Shown here: positions 27,367 through 35,889 of the stretch, piece by piece | Layout of the letters: every line of letters begins with the position of its first letter | Numbering within the stretch: position 1 is the stretch's first letter | Assembly: GCA_944332225.1 (NCBI GenBank) | Contig: CALVJO010000013.1 | Coordinates: forward strand, 1-43,728 | Direction: 5' to 3' | DNA from: an uncultured Bacilli bacterium | GTDB lineage: Bacteria; Bacillota_I; Bacilli_A; RFN20; CAG-449 | Length of the DNA: 43,728 nucleotides | Notes under the pieces: model-generated | What the model saw: only the letters and a program-made list of their open reading frames with translations | Database searches by the model: none | Told to the model about the DNA's origin: nothing | Translations under genes and position numbers: made by a program

Positions 27367-28864
27367 CTTTGCTCCTCTTTCCATCTAAGATGTTATCGAT
27401 GCATACCATGCTAGATAGCATCGAATGATCCATATTATTGTAACGGTGCTGTCCATTTCTACCAACGCACCAAAGATTATCAATTGTATCTAAATATTTT
27501 CTAACTTTAGAAAATTCATTATATGAGCCAAAGTAAGCTGGATAGGCTTTCTTTACATGAAGCAAGCAGGAATCTAAAACATTATCTTTTGATTCAATTA
27601 TACCCATTGAAACTAGTTCATCGATAGCAAAAGATATAAACTCATCATCTTTCATGTTCCACATCGAATCACCTTCATTGCAGAAATATTCTAATCCCAT
27701 GAATACTGTGTTAATCGGATCTTTTACCATGTAAGGAGACCAATTATTAAATATTTGAATTCTACCCATTTTAACTGTTCTTTCTTGAACGTAAATCCAG
27801 TTATCAGGAACGATATTATTTAAAGTCTTAATTTTGGTTTTATTTTGAATTTTTAATTTGTTGATTAATAGTCCTACGGTTAAAAAATCTCGATATGGTA
27901 AAGTAGTTCCAACTTTATAGGCTTCATCTTCCACTTTATCTTCACCTATAGCAATTAAAAGATCCTTTATTGGCATGGATGAAATAAATTCATCTACTTT
28001 ATAGACATGATTTTGATTAGTCTCTATAGAAACTATTCTATTATCTTCAATATTGATTTTATTAACATCCTCTAAAAAGATGATTTTACCTCCTAGAGAA
28101 AGGATCTCATCAGCCATTATTTCGTATAATTGACCAGGTCCTTTTTTAGGATATTTAAATTGTTCGATTAATGAAGTTTCTACTTTACCATTCTTTTTCT
28201 TAAATGGTTTGGTTATCGCGTTAATTAAAGTCTTGCCTAGAGATAGAGATTTTACTCTTTGAGCTCCCCAATCAGGAGCAAGTTGCTCTGGGCTTACTCC
28301 CCAAAGTTTTGTGGTATAATCTTCAAAAAATAATCTATAAAGAGGTTTACCAAAGCGATTAATATAAAAATCAGCGAGAGAATTCTCTTTTCGTTTATGA
28401 AGGCATGAAGACAAATATCCAACTCCGCATTGAACGGTTCTTATAAATCCCATATTAGTGAAGGTTTTAAGTTTTAAAGAGATAGGATAATCAAAAAACT
28501 TCTTCAAAAAATAGATTCTAGAAACTCTGTGACGAAGGAGCATGACTCGATCTTCTTTTTCAGGGTCTGGCCCATTAGGAGAATAATCTTTTTTATTATC
28601 TAATATTTTATCGTCAAATGCTGGTTTTCCTTGAATAGGCATCAAGAGATCCCATAATTCATTAACCCTTTCGTTTTTAGAAAAGAAACGATGGCCTCCG
28701 ATATCCATTCGATTTCCTTTATAATTAAAGGTTCGAGATATTCCTCCTACATAAGATTCTTTTTCGATAATGGTAACATCATAATCTTGACTTCTTTTTA
28801 ACAAACTATACGCCGCGGTTAATCCTGATGGACCCGCGCCTACTATTACCACATGTTTTTTCAT
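27308..28864 (-). CDS. FAD-dependent oxidoreductase of the UDP-galactopyranose mutase / phytoene-desaturase-like superfamily
   Basis: 518 residues. The N-terminal dinucleotide-binding motif VVIVGAGPSGLTAAYSLL (about 5-22) is followed by the GG motif VGGISRTFNYKG and by DIGGHRFFSK, typical of UDP-galactopyranose mutase-like and protoporphyrinogen-oxidase-like flavoproteins found in glycan clusters. Near the end, WCVGRNGQHRYNNMDHSMLSS matches the second FAD-binding element of that group. The last ~20 codons overlap the membrane glycosyltransferase gene. A role in making or isomerising a sugar donor is inferred from this pairing. The start has GGAGAG seven bases upstream. Confidence 0.75.
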   Translation of the reverse strand: MKKHVVIVGAGPSGLTAAYSLLKRSQDYDVTIIEKESYVGGISRTFNYKGNRMDIGGHRFFSKNERVNELWDLLMPIQGKPAFDDKILDNKKDYSPNGPDPEKEDRVMLLRHRVSRIYFLKKFFDYPISLKLKTFTNMGFIRTVQCGVGYLSSCLHKRKENSLADFYINRFGKPLYRLFFEDYTTKLWGVSPEQLAPDWGAQRVKSLSLGKTLINAITKPFKKKNGKVETSLIEQFKYPKKGPGQLYEIMADEILSLGGKIIFLEDVNKINIEDNRIVSIETNQNHVYKVDEFISSMPIKDLLIAIGEDKVEDEAYKVGTTLPYRDFLTVGLLINKLKIQNKTKIKTLNNIVPDNWIYVQERTVKMGRIQIFNNWSPYMVKDPINTVFMGLEYFCNEGDSMWNMKDDEFISFAIDELVSMGIIESKDNVLDSCLLHVKKAYPAYFGSYNEFSKVRKYLDTIDNLWCVGRNGQHRYNNMDHSMLSSMVCIDNILDGKRSKDDVFNVNTEQDYHESNESE

Positions 28865-28950
28865 ACTTCTCTCCTAAACTAAAAATATAATAATACTCTA
28901 GTTTTTGATTTTCATTAAGTTTGTTATTTTTCATTTTATATTATATAAAA

Positions 28951-28975
28951 ATAAACATCCGTCAAATGACGGATG
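28951..28975 (-). terminator. terminator of the DUF368 gene
   Basis: CATCCGTCA (28956-28964) and TGACGGATG (28967-28975) form a near-perfect nine-pair stem, followed on the minus strand by TTTATTTTTATA. It begins six bases after the stop codon. Confidence 0.9.
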
Positions 28976-28981
28976 CTTAGA

Positions 28982-29962
28982 TTATTTTCTATTAGCTAGT
29001 TTGTCTTTCTTTCGTTCATAACGGACAAAAATATAAGCTAAAACTATACCTACAAAGAAAAGAACAATTCCTAAAATTAAATCTACATAATCGATTTTGT
29101 TTTGATTCCAATCTTTATAAACAATAAACACTTCAGAATTTATAAACATGGTGATAATAGATCCTAAAGATAATCCACATATAGTGAAGAATGTTTGACC
29201 ATGGAATTTATTAATTAAAATAGAAAGAATCTTAGAAACTGTTAAAAGTCCAATTATAAAGCCTACTATCAACATTAAATAAACTAATAATACATAAGGA
29301 TTAGCTTTCCAATATGTTAAGCTAACTGAATTCATTAAGGGAGTGAAATAACCAATTCCCATCAATAAAGCAGTCGCGGATAAACCAGGAACAAGCTGAG
29401 TGATACTAACTAAAAAACCAATTCCAAGAAACATTATATAATGAACAAACGATAAATTTTCTAAAGAGCGATCTCCTGATATAACAAATATTGAAATTAA
29501 AGATACTACGATAGGTATCAATAGACCGATGATCAAAAGTAAAATGTTTAATGAAGTCTTCTTTTCATTCTTAATTTGATCTTTTAAAGAAGGGAAAGCG
29601 CCTACCATCAATCCAGCAAATAAACTAACCGTGGCAAAAGGTAATATATTAAGTAATTCTCTGATTCCAAAGAATCCTAAGACAAAACCGATGATTAAGC
29701 CTAAAGCGATAGGCAGAAGGAAAAGAAGGCATCTTTTAAATTGCTTAAAAAGATTACTTAAAGCAAATAGAAGCTTTTCATATAGTTTAAAGATAATAGC
29801 CACCGCGGAGCCGCTGACGCCGGGAACTATAACAGCCAAACCGATAAAAAAGCCTAAGATTCCTCCTTTAAACACTTCAAATTTATTTTTATATTTTAAA
29901 TTATCTTGATTATTATCTTCTTGAGGATGTAATTCATTATTTTCTCTTTGAGTTTCGTTCAT
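28982..29962 (-). CDS. DUF368 family polyprenyl-phosphate translocase (PopT-like)
   Basis: 326 residues with about eight to nine membrane helices. The family signature GLAVIVPGVSGSAVAIIFKLYE is near residues 38-59, and the repeat-related second half contains ITQLVPGLSATALLMGIGYF. The two PG(V/L)S motifs reflect the internal duplication of the family. DUF368 proteins have been shown in other bacteria to return undecaprenyl phosphate to the inner leaflet, supporting envelope synthesis. It stands alone with GGAGG before the start and a strong terminator after. A charged, Asn/Gln-rich N-terminal 25 residues precede the first helix. Confidence 0.88.
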   Translation of the reverse strand: MNETQRENNELHPQEDNNQDNLKYKNKFEVFKGGILGFFIGLAVIVPGVSGSAVAIIFKLYEKLLFALSNLFKQFKRCLLFLLPIALGLIIGFVLGFFGIRELLNILPFATVSLFAGLMVGAFPSLKDQIKNEKKTSLNILLLIIGLLIPIVVSLISIFVISGDRSLENLSFVHYIMFLGIGFLVSITQLVPGLSATALLMGIGYFTPLMNSVSLTYWKANPYVLLVYLMLIVGFIIGLLTVSKILSILINKFHGQTFFTICGLSLGSIITMFINSEVFIVYKDWNQNKIDYVDLILGIVLFFVGIVLAYIFVRYERKKDKLANRK

Positions 29963-30051
29963 GTTACCTCCACTCGTTAATAAAACGATTTATAACTTAA
30001 TAAAAGATAAAATAAACGATAGTAAATATCTAGGAAAAGATTAGATATTCT

Positions 30052-30231
30052 TTAATCAGTTGTTACATCATCATTTTTACTTTCTTCATTGCTAATCGAT
30101 TCTTTTCTTTTCTTAGTCTTATAATATTTAATGATTATCAAGGTGACAGAAATCGCTATTATTATTAATGCGATGATTAAGCCGATTATTCTATGATCAA
30201 TATTAATTAATGTATTTACGATACTAAACAT
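30052..30231 (-). CDS. 59-residue single-pass membrane protein, overlaps the end of cydC
   Basis: Read directly from the sequence: an ATG at 30231 preceded by AAAGGAGGG with a six-base spacer, running to a TAA at 30052. Residues 14-34 form one hydrophobic helix (RIIGLIIALIIIAISVTLII), followed by a basic stretch (KYYKTKKRKES) and an acidic tail (NEESKNDDVTTD), so the predicted topology is N-out. The first 16 bases overlap the last codons of cydC in another frame, which implies coupled translation and a role with the Cyd exporter or its operon. No family recognised. Small one-helix subunits such as CydX/CydH accompany cytochrome bd, but no sequence match is claimed. Confidence 0.7.
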   Translation of the reverse strand: MFSIVNTLINIDHRIIGLIIALIIIAISVTLIIIKYYKTKKRKESISNEESKNDDVTTD

Positions 30232-31904
30232 AGTTTTCCCTCCTTTAAAGTATAGATTTCATCTGAAATTTTTAGAGTTGAATCAAGGTGCGAAACGATA
30301 ATTATAGTCATGTCTTTTGAATACTTTTTTAAGGATTTTAGAATTAGTCCTTCATTAAGAGAATCAATATTCGCAGTTGCTTCATCTAAAAGCAACAACT
30401 TTGGTTTTCTTAAAAACACCCGCGCGAGACCTATTCTTTGTTTCTCTCCTTCTGAGATATTATTTTTTAAATCGCTAATTCTAGTATTAAATCCATCTTT
30501 TTGAGAAAGGATATAATCTAAGATTCCTGCGTTTTTACAAGCTTCTTCAATTTCATTAATCGTCGCATCTTCCTTACTAATTTTTAAATTATTAAGTATT
30601 GTATCAGAGAATAGATATGTTGATTGAGAGAATAGATTAATGTTTTTATATAATGAAACTAGAGAATATTCTTCAATATTCCTTCCATTAAGCAAAATAG
30701 ATCCTTGACTTACAGAATAAAAACGCATGATTAATTTTAAAATTGTTGATTTTCCTGTTCCTGAAGGAGCTTTAATTCCAATTATTTTTCCTTTTTGAAC
30801 ATCTAAGTTTAATGAATTTAAAATTAGTTTATCTTCATTAGGATAAGCAAAGGAAACATCATTAAAGGTTAAAGATTGAAATTCATCATTTTCATAATCT
30901 AGATTTATACTTCCAAGATCCTTTTCTTCTTCCTCTTCTAAGATAGAAACTATTCTATTACCTGAAGCAAAGGTCTGAGATAAATTGTTTGGTAGATTAT
31001 TTAAAGCAAGGAAAGGACCAAAAGAAGAAGCTAAGGTAACATAAGAAATGATAATATATGGTGAATCAATAATATTTAAATATATTAATAAAGCCCCGAT
31101 ACCGATTATCACTAAATATAAAATCATTATTATTAATCCGGAAAAAGAAGAGAAAAGATTATTCTTAGTTTCTAATTTTGTATAAAGGGTCCCTAATTTT
31201 TGATCTTTGTCTTCTAATAGATTTTGATATTCTTTTTGCTTTCTAGAAGAGATTATTTCAAATCCTCCAAATATTGATTCAAGATAGAAGGAATTGAATT
31301 TTCCTAATGATTCACGATACATTCTTCCATCCTTAGAATTAGCTTTATAAAAAATTAAAGGAATGATAAAGCCGATTAATATAAAGGAAACTAAACTAAT
31401 TAATCCAACATAAACTGAAACAAAGATAGAAAGAAAAGTAACAATGATAATTAATATTCCCATCGCGATCAAAAATGGAGTAATCGTATGGGCATAGAAT
31501 ACTTCTAAGGTCTCTATATCACCTTGCAAGGTAGAGACTAATTCCCCATCATCCTGCTCATCAAATTTAGAGATTGATTCTTTCCTTAACTTTGAAAACA
31601 ATTTCATTCTGATTAAGGCTAAGAGTTTAAAAGCCATGAAATGATTAAAATACTGTTCAAAGTAACGGACGATTCCTCTTAAAAATCCAGATAGAATGAT
31701 AATCAATCCAATTTGAAAATATGATAAAACTATATCAACACCTAATATTTTCATGATGGCTAAAGAAGCAAATACGGTTATATTGATAGCTAAAAGATAA
31801 CCTATTATTCCATTTATCGAAGCGATTATAATCACCCATAATAAAGGTTTAACTAATTTTAATAATTTAAAAATTAATCTAGGAGTAGATATTGTTTTAT
31901 TCAT
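30216..31904 (-). CDS. cydC: ABC exporter, CydC-like subunit
   Basis: 562 residues: six membrane helices (about 15-320) fused to an ATPase domain. Walker A is APSGTGKST, the ABC signature NISEGEKQRIGLARVFL, Walker B LLLLDEAT, and the switch His is in IIVSHLDST. With the CydD-like partner it forms the heterodimeric exporter of cysteine/glutathione or heme-linked function needed for cytochrome bd assembly. No cydAB genes are in the window. The start overlaps the end of cydD by eight bases. Assignment to CydC rests on pairing and topology; it could be another thiol or heme exporter. Confidence 0.75.
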   Translation of the reverse strand: MNKTISTPRLIFKLLKLVKPLLWVIIIASINGIIGYLLAINITVFASLAIMKILGVDIVLSYFQIGLIIILSGFLRGIVRYFEQYFNHFMAFKLLALIRMKLFSKLRKESISKFDEQDDGELVSTLQGDIETLEVFYAHTITPFLIAMGILIIIVTFLSIFVSVYVGLISLVSFILIGFIIPLIFYKANSKDGRMYRESLGKFNSFYLESIFGGFEIISSRKQKEYQNLLEDKDQKLGTLYTKLETKNNLFSSFSGLIIMILYLVIIGIGALLIYLNIIDSPYIIISYVTLASSFGPFLALNNLPNNLSQTFASGNRIVSILEEEEEKDLGSINLDYENDEFQSLTFNDVSFAYPNEDKLILNSLNLDVQKGKIIGIKAPSGTGKSTILKLIMRFYSVSQGSILLNGRNIEEYSLVSLYKNINLFSQSTYLFSDTILNNLKISKEDATINEIEEACKNAGILDYILSQKDGFNTRISDLKNNISEGEKQRIGLARVFLRKPKLLLLDEATANIDSLNEGLILKSLKKYSKDMTIIIVSHLDSTLKISDEIYTLKEGKLCLVS

Positions 31905-33606
31905 AGTTTCCTCCTTCTAAAGACAATTGATAATTATAAACTTTTTGATATTTACCATCTTGCTTCATCAAAGTATCAAAGCTTCCTTTTTCTACGATTC
32001 TAGAATTTTCTAAATAAAATATTTCTTTGCTTAATATAGAATTTTTAATTCTATGAGTGATATTTATAACAATCTTAGTTTTAGATAATTCAAGGATGAT
32101 ATCTAATATTATCTTTTCACTTTCCATATCGATTGATGAAGTGGCTTCATCAAAGATATAGAAATCATAATCATTTGCTAAATAGCAAGCGATTATCAAT
32201 CGTTGCTTTTCACCTAAAGAGATATTAGATACTTTATCGTTAATCTTATAATCTAAACCTCCGTGAAGAGAGATGAATTGATCCATTTTTACTTTCTTTA
32301 AAAGCGATAATATCATCTCATCGCTTAAAGTAGGATTATAAAAATGAAATAGATCTCGAATTGATTTAGAAAAGATAAAGGTTGAAGAAGAAATATACGC
32401 GCTTTTAGAATAGAAACTATTTAAAGTAATTCTATTTAATGGATATTTATTATTAATTAATACTTGACCTTCATAACCATTAATTACATTAAGTAATATC
32501 TTTCCTAATGTTGATTTTCCTGATCCTGAAACTCCGATTAAAGAATAAAACCCTGTTTCTAAATGAAGATTAATATCATTTAAAACATTGTCTTTATTTT
32601 CATAATGATATGATAAATTATCCACATCGATAGATTTAATATTTTCAGTTAATTCTATATCCCGTTCCACTTCATCAATTTTGAGTAACTTAATAATTTT
32701 CTTGCCCGCGGTCATTCCGTTCATCGCGACATGGAAAGCTGATCCTAAACGTCTAAGAGGCAAGAAAAATTCGCTGCCTAAGATGATTAAAAATAAGCCT
32801 AAATACCAAATTAATTCTCCCAGGATCGCATTAAGAGATAACACTATACCAATAGAAGCTCCTCCGTAAGCAACGAAGTCCATTATAGTTACTGAATAAA
32901 GCTGCATAGTAAGAACTTTCATAGTGATCTTACGGAATTCTTCAGAAGAATTTTTTAATTCTTCTTCTCTTTTTTTAGAATATAGAAAGATTTTTAATTC
33001 TTTCATTCCTCGAAGATTATCTAAAAATGAATCACCTAAAGATAAATAGATATCCCAATATTTATTAAATAATTTTTTAGCCCATTTAGAGACCATGATG
33101 ATTGAAAGAGGAATTAAAGGAATGCATATAAGATAGACTAAACTTACATAAATATTGATGAAAGAAAAAACAATAAATAAGATTAATGGAACAATCATTG
33201 AATAGAAAAATGATGGAAGATAATTTGAATAATATAATCTTAGCTGTTCTATTCCTTCAGTTGAAAGCTGACTCATCTCATTAATTGAAAAAGGAATATT
33301 GGTGTTTAATGATAAAAATTTATTATAAGTTTCTTTACGGAGTTTGCTAGTTACATAATTAGCTAACTTAATAGAATAGCTATTAGCTAAATATCCTCCT
33401 AGAATTCTAAAAAAGATTAAAAATAAAGTTAATAAAAGATAGTTGATTCCATCACTATAATTTAGATTAACAAATGAATAAAGAGAATAAACTAAGGAAA
33501 AGGTTAATCCGATATTAAATAGTAAACTAAGGGTATTAAATAGGACGCTTAAGACTAGATAATATCTCTTCCCTTTAATAAACAACAATAGTTCTTTATC
33601 TAGCAT
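31897..33606 (-). CDS. cydD: ABC exporter, CydD-like subunit
   Basis: 569 residues. The membrane part ends with the CydD-type sequence FFLPLRRLGSAFHVAMNGMTAG (about 282-303), which is the best evidence for the name. The ATPase domain has GVSGSGKST, NISLGEKQRLIIACYL and DEATSSID. The loop ELKIFLYSKKREEELKNSSEEFRK is the coupling region. It overlaps the DUF454 gene by 11 bases and cydC by eight, so the four genes are translated as a coupled set. AAGGAGGG lies before the start. In this context the exporter probably protects a heme- or thiol-dependent process from nitric oxide or redox stress. Confidence 0.82.
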   Translation of the reverse strand: MLDKELLLFIKGKRYYLVLSVLFNTLSLLFNIGLTFSLVYSLYSFVNLNYSDGINYLLLTLFLIFFRILGGYLANSYSIKLANYVTSKLRKETYNKFLSLNTNIPFSINEMSQLSTEGIEQLRLYYSNYLPSFFYSMIVPLILFIVFSFINIYVSLVYLICIPLIPLSIIMVSKWAKKLFNKYWDIYLSLGDSFLDNLRGMKELKIFLYSKKREEELKNSSEEFRKITMKVLTMQLYSVTIMDFVAYGGASIGIVLSLNAILGELIWYLGLFLIILGSEFFLPLRRLGSAFHVAMNGMTAGKKIIKLLKIDEVERDIELTENIKSIDVDNLSYHYENKDNVLNDINLHLETGFYSLIGVSGSGKSTLGKILLNVINGYEGQVLINNKYPLNRITLNSFYSKSAYISSSTFIFSKSIRDLFHFYNPTLSDEMILSLLKKVKMDQFISLHGGLDYKINDKVSNISLGEKQRLIIACYLANDYDFYIFDEATSSIDMESEKIILDIILELSKTKIVINITHRIKNSILSKEIFYLENSRIVEKGSFDTLMKQDGKYQKVYNYQLSLEGGNYE

Positions 33607-34015
33607 CTGCTCCCTCCTTTAGTTTTAATAGACTTTCCTTATCTAAAGGAGTGATGAATAAAACAAAATATAAATATTTAAGGAAAATTAAGATAGTTAA
33701 AATGATAGTAACTGTTAAATTATTAACTAAGAGTAAGGTGGTAATAAGCATGCAAGAAACACCTAAAAGAAGAATTAACTCTCCCTTTAAAGTCATGCTT
33801 TTAGTTTTTAAAAATGGCTCTAGATGTTTTTTATAAATCTTAGTATTTAAAAACCATTGATTGAATCTTTTAGAAGATTTAACGAAACAATAACTAGTCA
33901 ATAACAGAAATGGCGCGGTTGGTAAAATAGGAAGAACAATTCCAACAACCCCTAAACCTAAAGAGATGAATCCAACGACAATTAATATGTATCTAAGTAA
34001 TCTGTTTTTTACCAT
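33596..34015 (-). CDS. DUF454 (YbaN) family membrane protein
   Basis: 139 residues. The family hallmark is at the N-terminus: ILIVVGFISLGLGVVGIVLPILPTAPFLLLTSYCF (about 10-44), followed by KSSKRFNQWFLNTKIYKKHLEPFL. Two further hydrophobic segments (78-100, 102-122) complete a three- to four-helix inner membrane protein. The biochemical function of the family is unknown, but it commonly neighbours respiratory and heme-related genes. It overlaps both flanking genes (23 bases with the YgbA-like gene, 11 with cydD). This points to strict co-expression. Confidence 0.88.
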   Translation of the reverse strand: MVKNRLLRYILIVVGFISLGLGVVGIVLPILPTAPFLLLTSYCFVKSSKRFNQWFLNTKIYKKHLEPFLKTKSMTLKGELILLLGVSCMLITTLLLVNNLTVTIILTILIFLKYLYFVLFITPLDKESLLKLKEGADAR

Positions 34016-34328
34016 TTTTAACTTCCTTTCTATGTTTTAATGTTTCTTTAACATGACTTAAGGCGACTATAGGATGATAAATAAGCATTCTAGGTCCTGA
34101 AAACTTCATAACCTTTTTTATTTTTTCTTGCATATCTTTTCGATAACAATGAATCTTACAAGATGAACAAAAGGTTTTGTTATCCTTAAACGGACATTTA
34201 TCTAAACGTAGATTGCAGTAATCTTTTAATTCTTGACATTCTTTACATAAACATTTGGTTTTATGTTTTTTCTTACAGTAAAGATCAATCATTAAAGAGA
34301 CTACTTTCCGTTCCTTTTCTATTTCCAT
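33993..34328 (-). CDS. nitrous oxide-stimulated promoter family protein (YgbA-like)
   Basis: 111 residues from the ATG at 34328, which has AAAGGAAG just upstream. The ATG at 34349 has no ribosome binding site, and YgbA homologues begin at about this point. Cysteine pattern: C-x-C-x2-C (CLCKEC), then C (DYCNLRL), CPF, FCSSCKIHCY. The family motif MKFSGPRMLIYHPIVALSHV follows. The eight or so cysteines suggest metal binding. In enterobacteria ygbA is controlled by the NO sensor NsrR and supports recovery from nitrosative stress. It is the first gene of the operon, directly behind a palindromic operator. Confidence 0.85.
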   Translation of the reverse strand: MEIEKERKVVSLMIDLYCKKKHKTKCLCKECQELKDYCNLRLDKCPFKDNKTFCSSCKIHCYRKDMQEKIKKVMKFSGPRMLIYHPIVALSHVKETLKHRKEVKNGKKQIT

Positions 34329-34371
34329 AGCTTCCTTTCTATTAGTCATGGCTAACTTATTGATAAATTAA

Positions 34372-34391
34372 ATGTTAGGTATACCTAACAT
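34372..34391. promoter_or_regulatory. perfect 20-bp palindromic operator
   Basis: ATGTTAGGTA and its exact reverse complement TACCTAACAT abut each other. The site covers about +3 to +22 of the predicted transcript of the YgbA-DUF454-cydDC operon, so a bound repressor would block transcription. The core TTAGGTATACCTAA resembles DtxR/MntR-type boxes and does not match the NsrR, Rex or Fnr consensus. The cognate regulator is not in the window. Confidence 0.7.
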
Positions 34392-34400
34392 CTAGTTAAT

Positions 34401-34430
34401 ATTATATATGACTAACAAACTAATCAACAA
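34401..34430 (-). promoter_or_regulatory. promoter of the YgbA-DUF454-cydDC operon
   Basis: A perfect TATAAT (plus 34401-34406) has two candidate -35 boxes: TTGTTG at 34425-34430 (18-base spacing) or TTGATT at 34422-34427 (15-base). The start point near 34394 is immediately before the palindrome. Confidence 0.6.
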
Positions 34431-34454
34431 AAAATTATTAAATGACAAAAATTT

Positions 34455-34476
34455 AAAAATAGCCCGAAGGCTATTT
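34455..34476 (-). terminator. terminator of the lipoprotein gene
   Basis: AAATAGCC (34457-34464) and GGCTATTT (34469-34476) pair around a CGAA loop, with a T-rich tail on the minus strand. It starts seven bases after the stop codon of 34483-35103. Confidence 0.85.
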
Positions 34477-34482
34477 AATACA

Positions 34483-35103
34483 TTAATAAGTGAGAGAGAA
34501 CATGCTTACGTAGGCAGCACGAGGGTTTTCTATATCAACGTTAGCTACTCTTAAAGTGGAAACTGGAGTAGGGAGAGTAAAGGTTTCATGAACTAGCTTA
34601 TCCTCTTGAATAGATGAATCAGGAAGAGATAAATCATTTCCATCATATTGAATATGAAGGTGAGCCATATATGGATTATATTCACTCGTGGTATCTAAAT
34701 AGACGATTTCAATTTCCTTAAATAACAAAGTTTCTGAGGTAAATTCAACATAAGAATTTTCTTTTCTCATCTGGATAGTGTTTTCATAATCTCCTCCACC
34801 TTGCATAGCTTTAGAGTAACTTACTTCAATTTCATCAACTGTGAATGAGCCATCTTCTGGATATCCTCCAGAAACTGGTTTAGGGAATGAAGCAGGTAAG
34901 ATATCAATTGTTCCTGAAGGTATAACAGGATCTTCTGAAGTAGTTGACTCACTTAAAGATTCACTTGAAGAAGGGTTAGATGAACTTTGCGATTCACTAG
35001 TAGTTGAAGTAGATGAACCATCGCTTGGATTAGTTAGAGATGTTCCCGCGCCTTGGCAAGAAACTAATAATAGCATAGCTAAAAATAACAAAGACTTTTT
35101 CAT
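34483..35103 (-). CDS. secreted lipoprotein with Ser/Thr linker and a beta-type C-terminal domain
   Basis: 206 residues. The signal peptide ends in a lipobox (LLVSC, Cys16), followed by a low-complexity Ser/Thr/Glu linker (about 20-62) typical of surface lipoproteins. The folded part (about 68-206) looks like an all-beta domain, with FTVDEIEVSYSKAMQGGGDY, IQMRKENSYVEF and a final strand AAYVSMFSLTY. I recall similar architecture in carbohydrate-binding sandwich domains but cannot name the family. No Shine-Dalgarno precedes the start. A TATACT hexamer ends nine bases upstream of the ATG, so the mRNA may be leaderless. Confidence 0.75.
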   Translation of the reverse strand: MKKSLLFLAMLLLVSCQGAGTSLTNPSDGSSTSTTSESQSSSNPSSSESLSESTTSEDPVIPSGTIDILPASFPKPVSGGYPEDGSFTVDEIEVSYSKAMQGGGDYENTIQMRKENSYVEFTSETLLFKEIEIVYLDTTSEYNPYMAHLHIQYDGNDLSLPDSSIQEDKLVHETFTLPTPVSTLRVANVDIENPRAAYVSMFSLTY

Positions 35104-35156
35104 ACTTAGTTAGTATAGAACTAAATAATCTAAATTGACATTAATAATTTTCTAAT

Positions 35157-35810
35157 TTAATTAGAAATGGAACGAACTTTTACTTCATCTAAGATAGTCT
35201 TTATTTGATTTAAATCTTTTAATGGATATAAAGTATAATTTTTTGAATATGTTCTAATGATTATCATTCCGTGATTATAGTTACCATGAGTTTTAATTTC
35301 TAAAGAAGAGATATCTTTATAAGGAATTTCTTTGATTCCTTTCAAGGTTTTAATCTTAATTCCTAAATCGTTATATTCTAATAAAATTCTACTTAAAGGA
35401 AAGATGCATTTAAATAAAAGATACATGACCTTAATTAAGACAAGTCCTAGTATCACATTAAAAAAGATTATTTCAAAAAGCGAATTATCATTCTCTACCG
35501 TTAGATTAAAAATGATCGTCACTCCTAAAACAAAGATAAGCATTATTGAATAGATAATGATAAATCCATAATGCTTATATCCTAAAGCCTTATAAGTTAA
35601 ATTCTGATTTGAAGAGTCAATATCTAATAGATAATTGATTGAGACTCCATATTTTTCTTGAATCAGCTTTAATACATCAAGAGATGGATAGGATATATTC
35701 CTTTCATACTTAGAGATAGCTTGTCTAGTAAGATAAAGTTCATTTGCCATCTCTTCTTGAGTTAAGTTATGTTCTTTTCTGATCTTAATAATTTTTTCAC
35801 CGATATTCAT
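35157..35810 (-). CDS. membrane-tethered XRE-family regulator with PH-like C-terminal domain
   Basis: 217 residues from the ATG at 35810 (GGTGA four bases upstream). The N-terminal helix-turn-helix (about 3-58: IRKEHNLTQEEMANELYLTRQAISKYERN) is typical of XRE/Cro regulators. Two hydrophobic helices (about 82-104 and 108-132) follow, and then a domain of about 75 residues (LEYNDLGIKIKTLKGIKEIPYKDISSLEIK) resembling bacterial PH-like domains. It is probably anchored in the membrane and binds DNA from there, perhaps controlling the ABC exporter encoded directly upstream. Its own promoter lies at 35845-35872, with related GATAG/CTATC elements nearby. Confidence 0.8.
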   Translation of the reverse strand: MNIGEKIIKIRKEHNLTQEEMANELYLTRQAISKYERNISYPSLDVLKLIQEKYGVSINYLLDIDSSNQNLTYKALGYKHYGFIIIYSIMLIFVLGVTIIFNLTVENDNSLFEIIFFNVILGLVLIKVMYLLFKCIFPLSRILLEYNDLGIKIKTLKGIKEIPYKDISSLEIKTHGNYNHGMIIIRTYSKNYTLYPLKDLNQIKTILDEVKVRSISN

Positions 35811-35844
35811 TTTTATCACCAAGAAAACTATATCTTAGTTATCT

Positions 35845-35872
35845 ATCATATTAAAGAAACTATCAGTTGCAA
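35845..35872 (-). promoter_or_regulatory. promoter of the XRE regulator gene
   Basis: TTGCAA (35867-35872) and TATGAT (plus 35845-35850) are 16 bases apart on the minus strand, in the 79-base gap after the ABC exporter operon. The sequence GATAG occurs in the spacer and again just past the -10 box, which would suit autoregulation. No terminator separates the exporter from this gene. Confidence 0.5.
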
Positions 35873-35889
35873 TGAAGTTAGTTAGTGTA

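Noticed and set aside
35104-35166. Plus-strand promoter TTGACA near 35135
   Set aside because: It would transcribe antisense into the XRE gene, with only a poor -10. No gene on that strand could use it.
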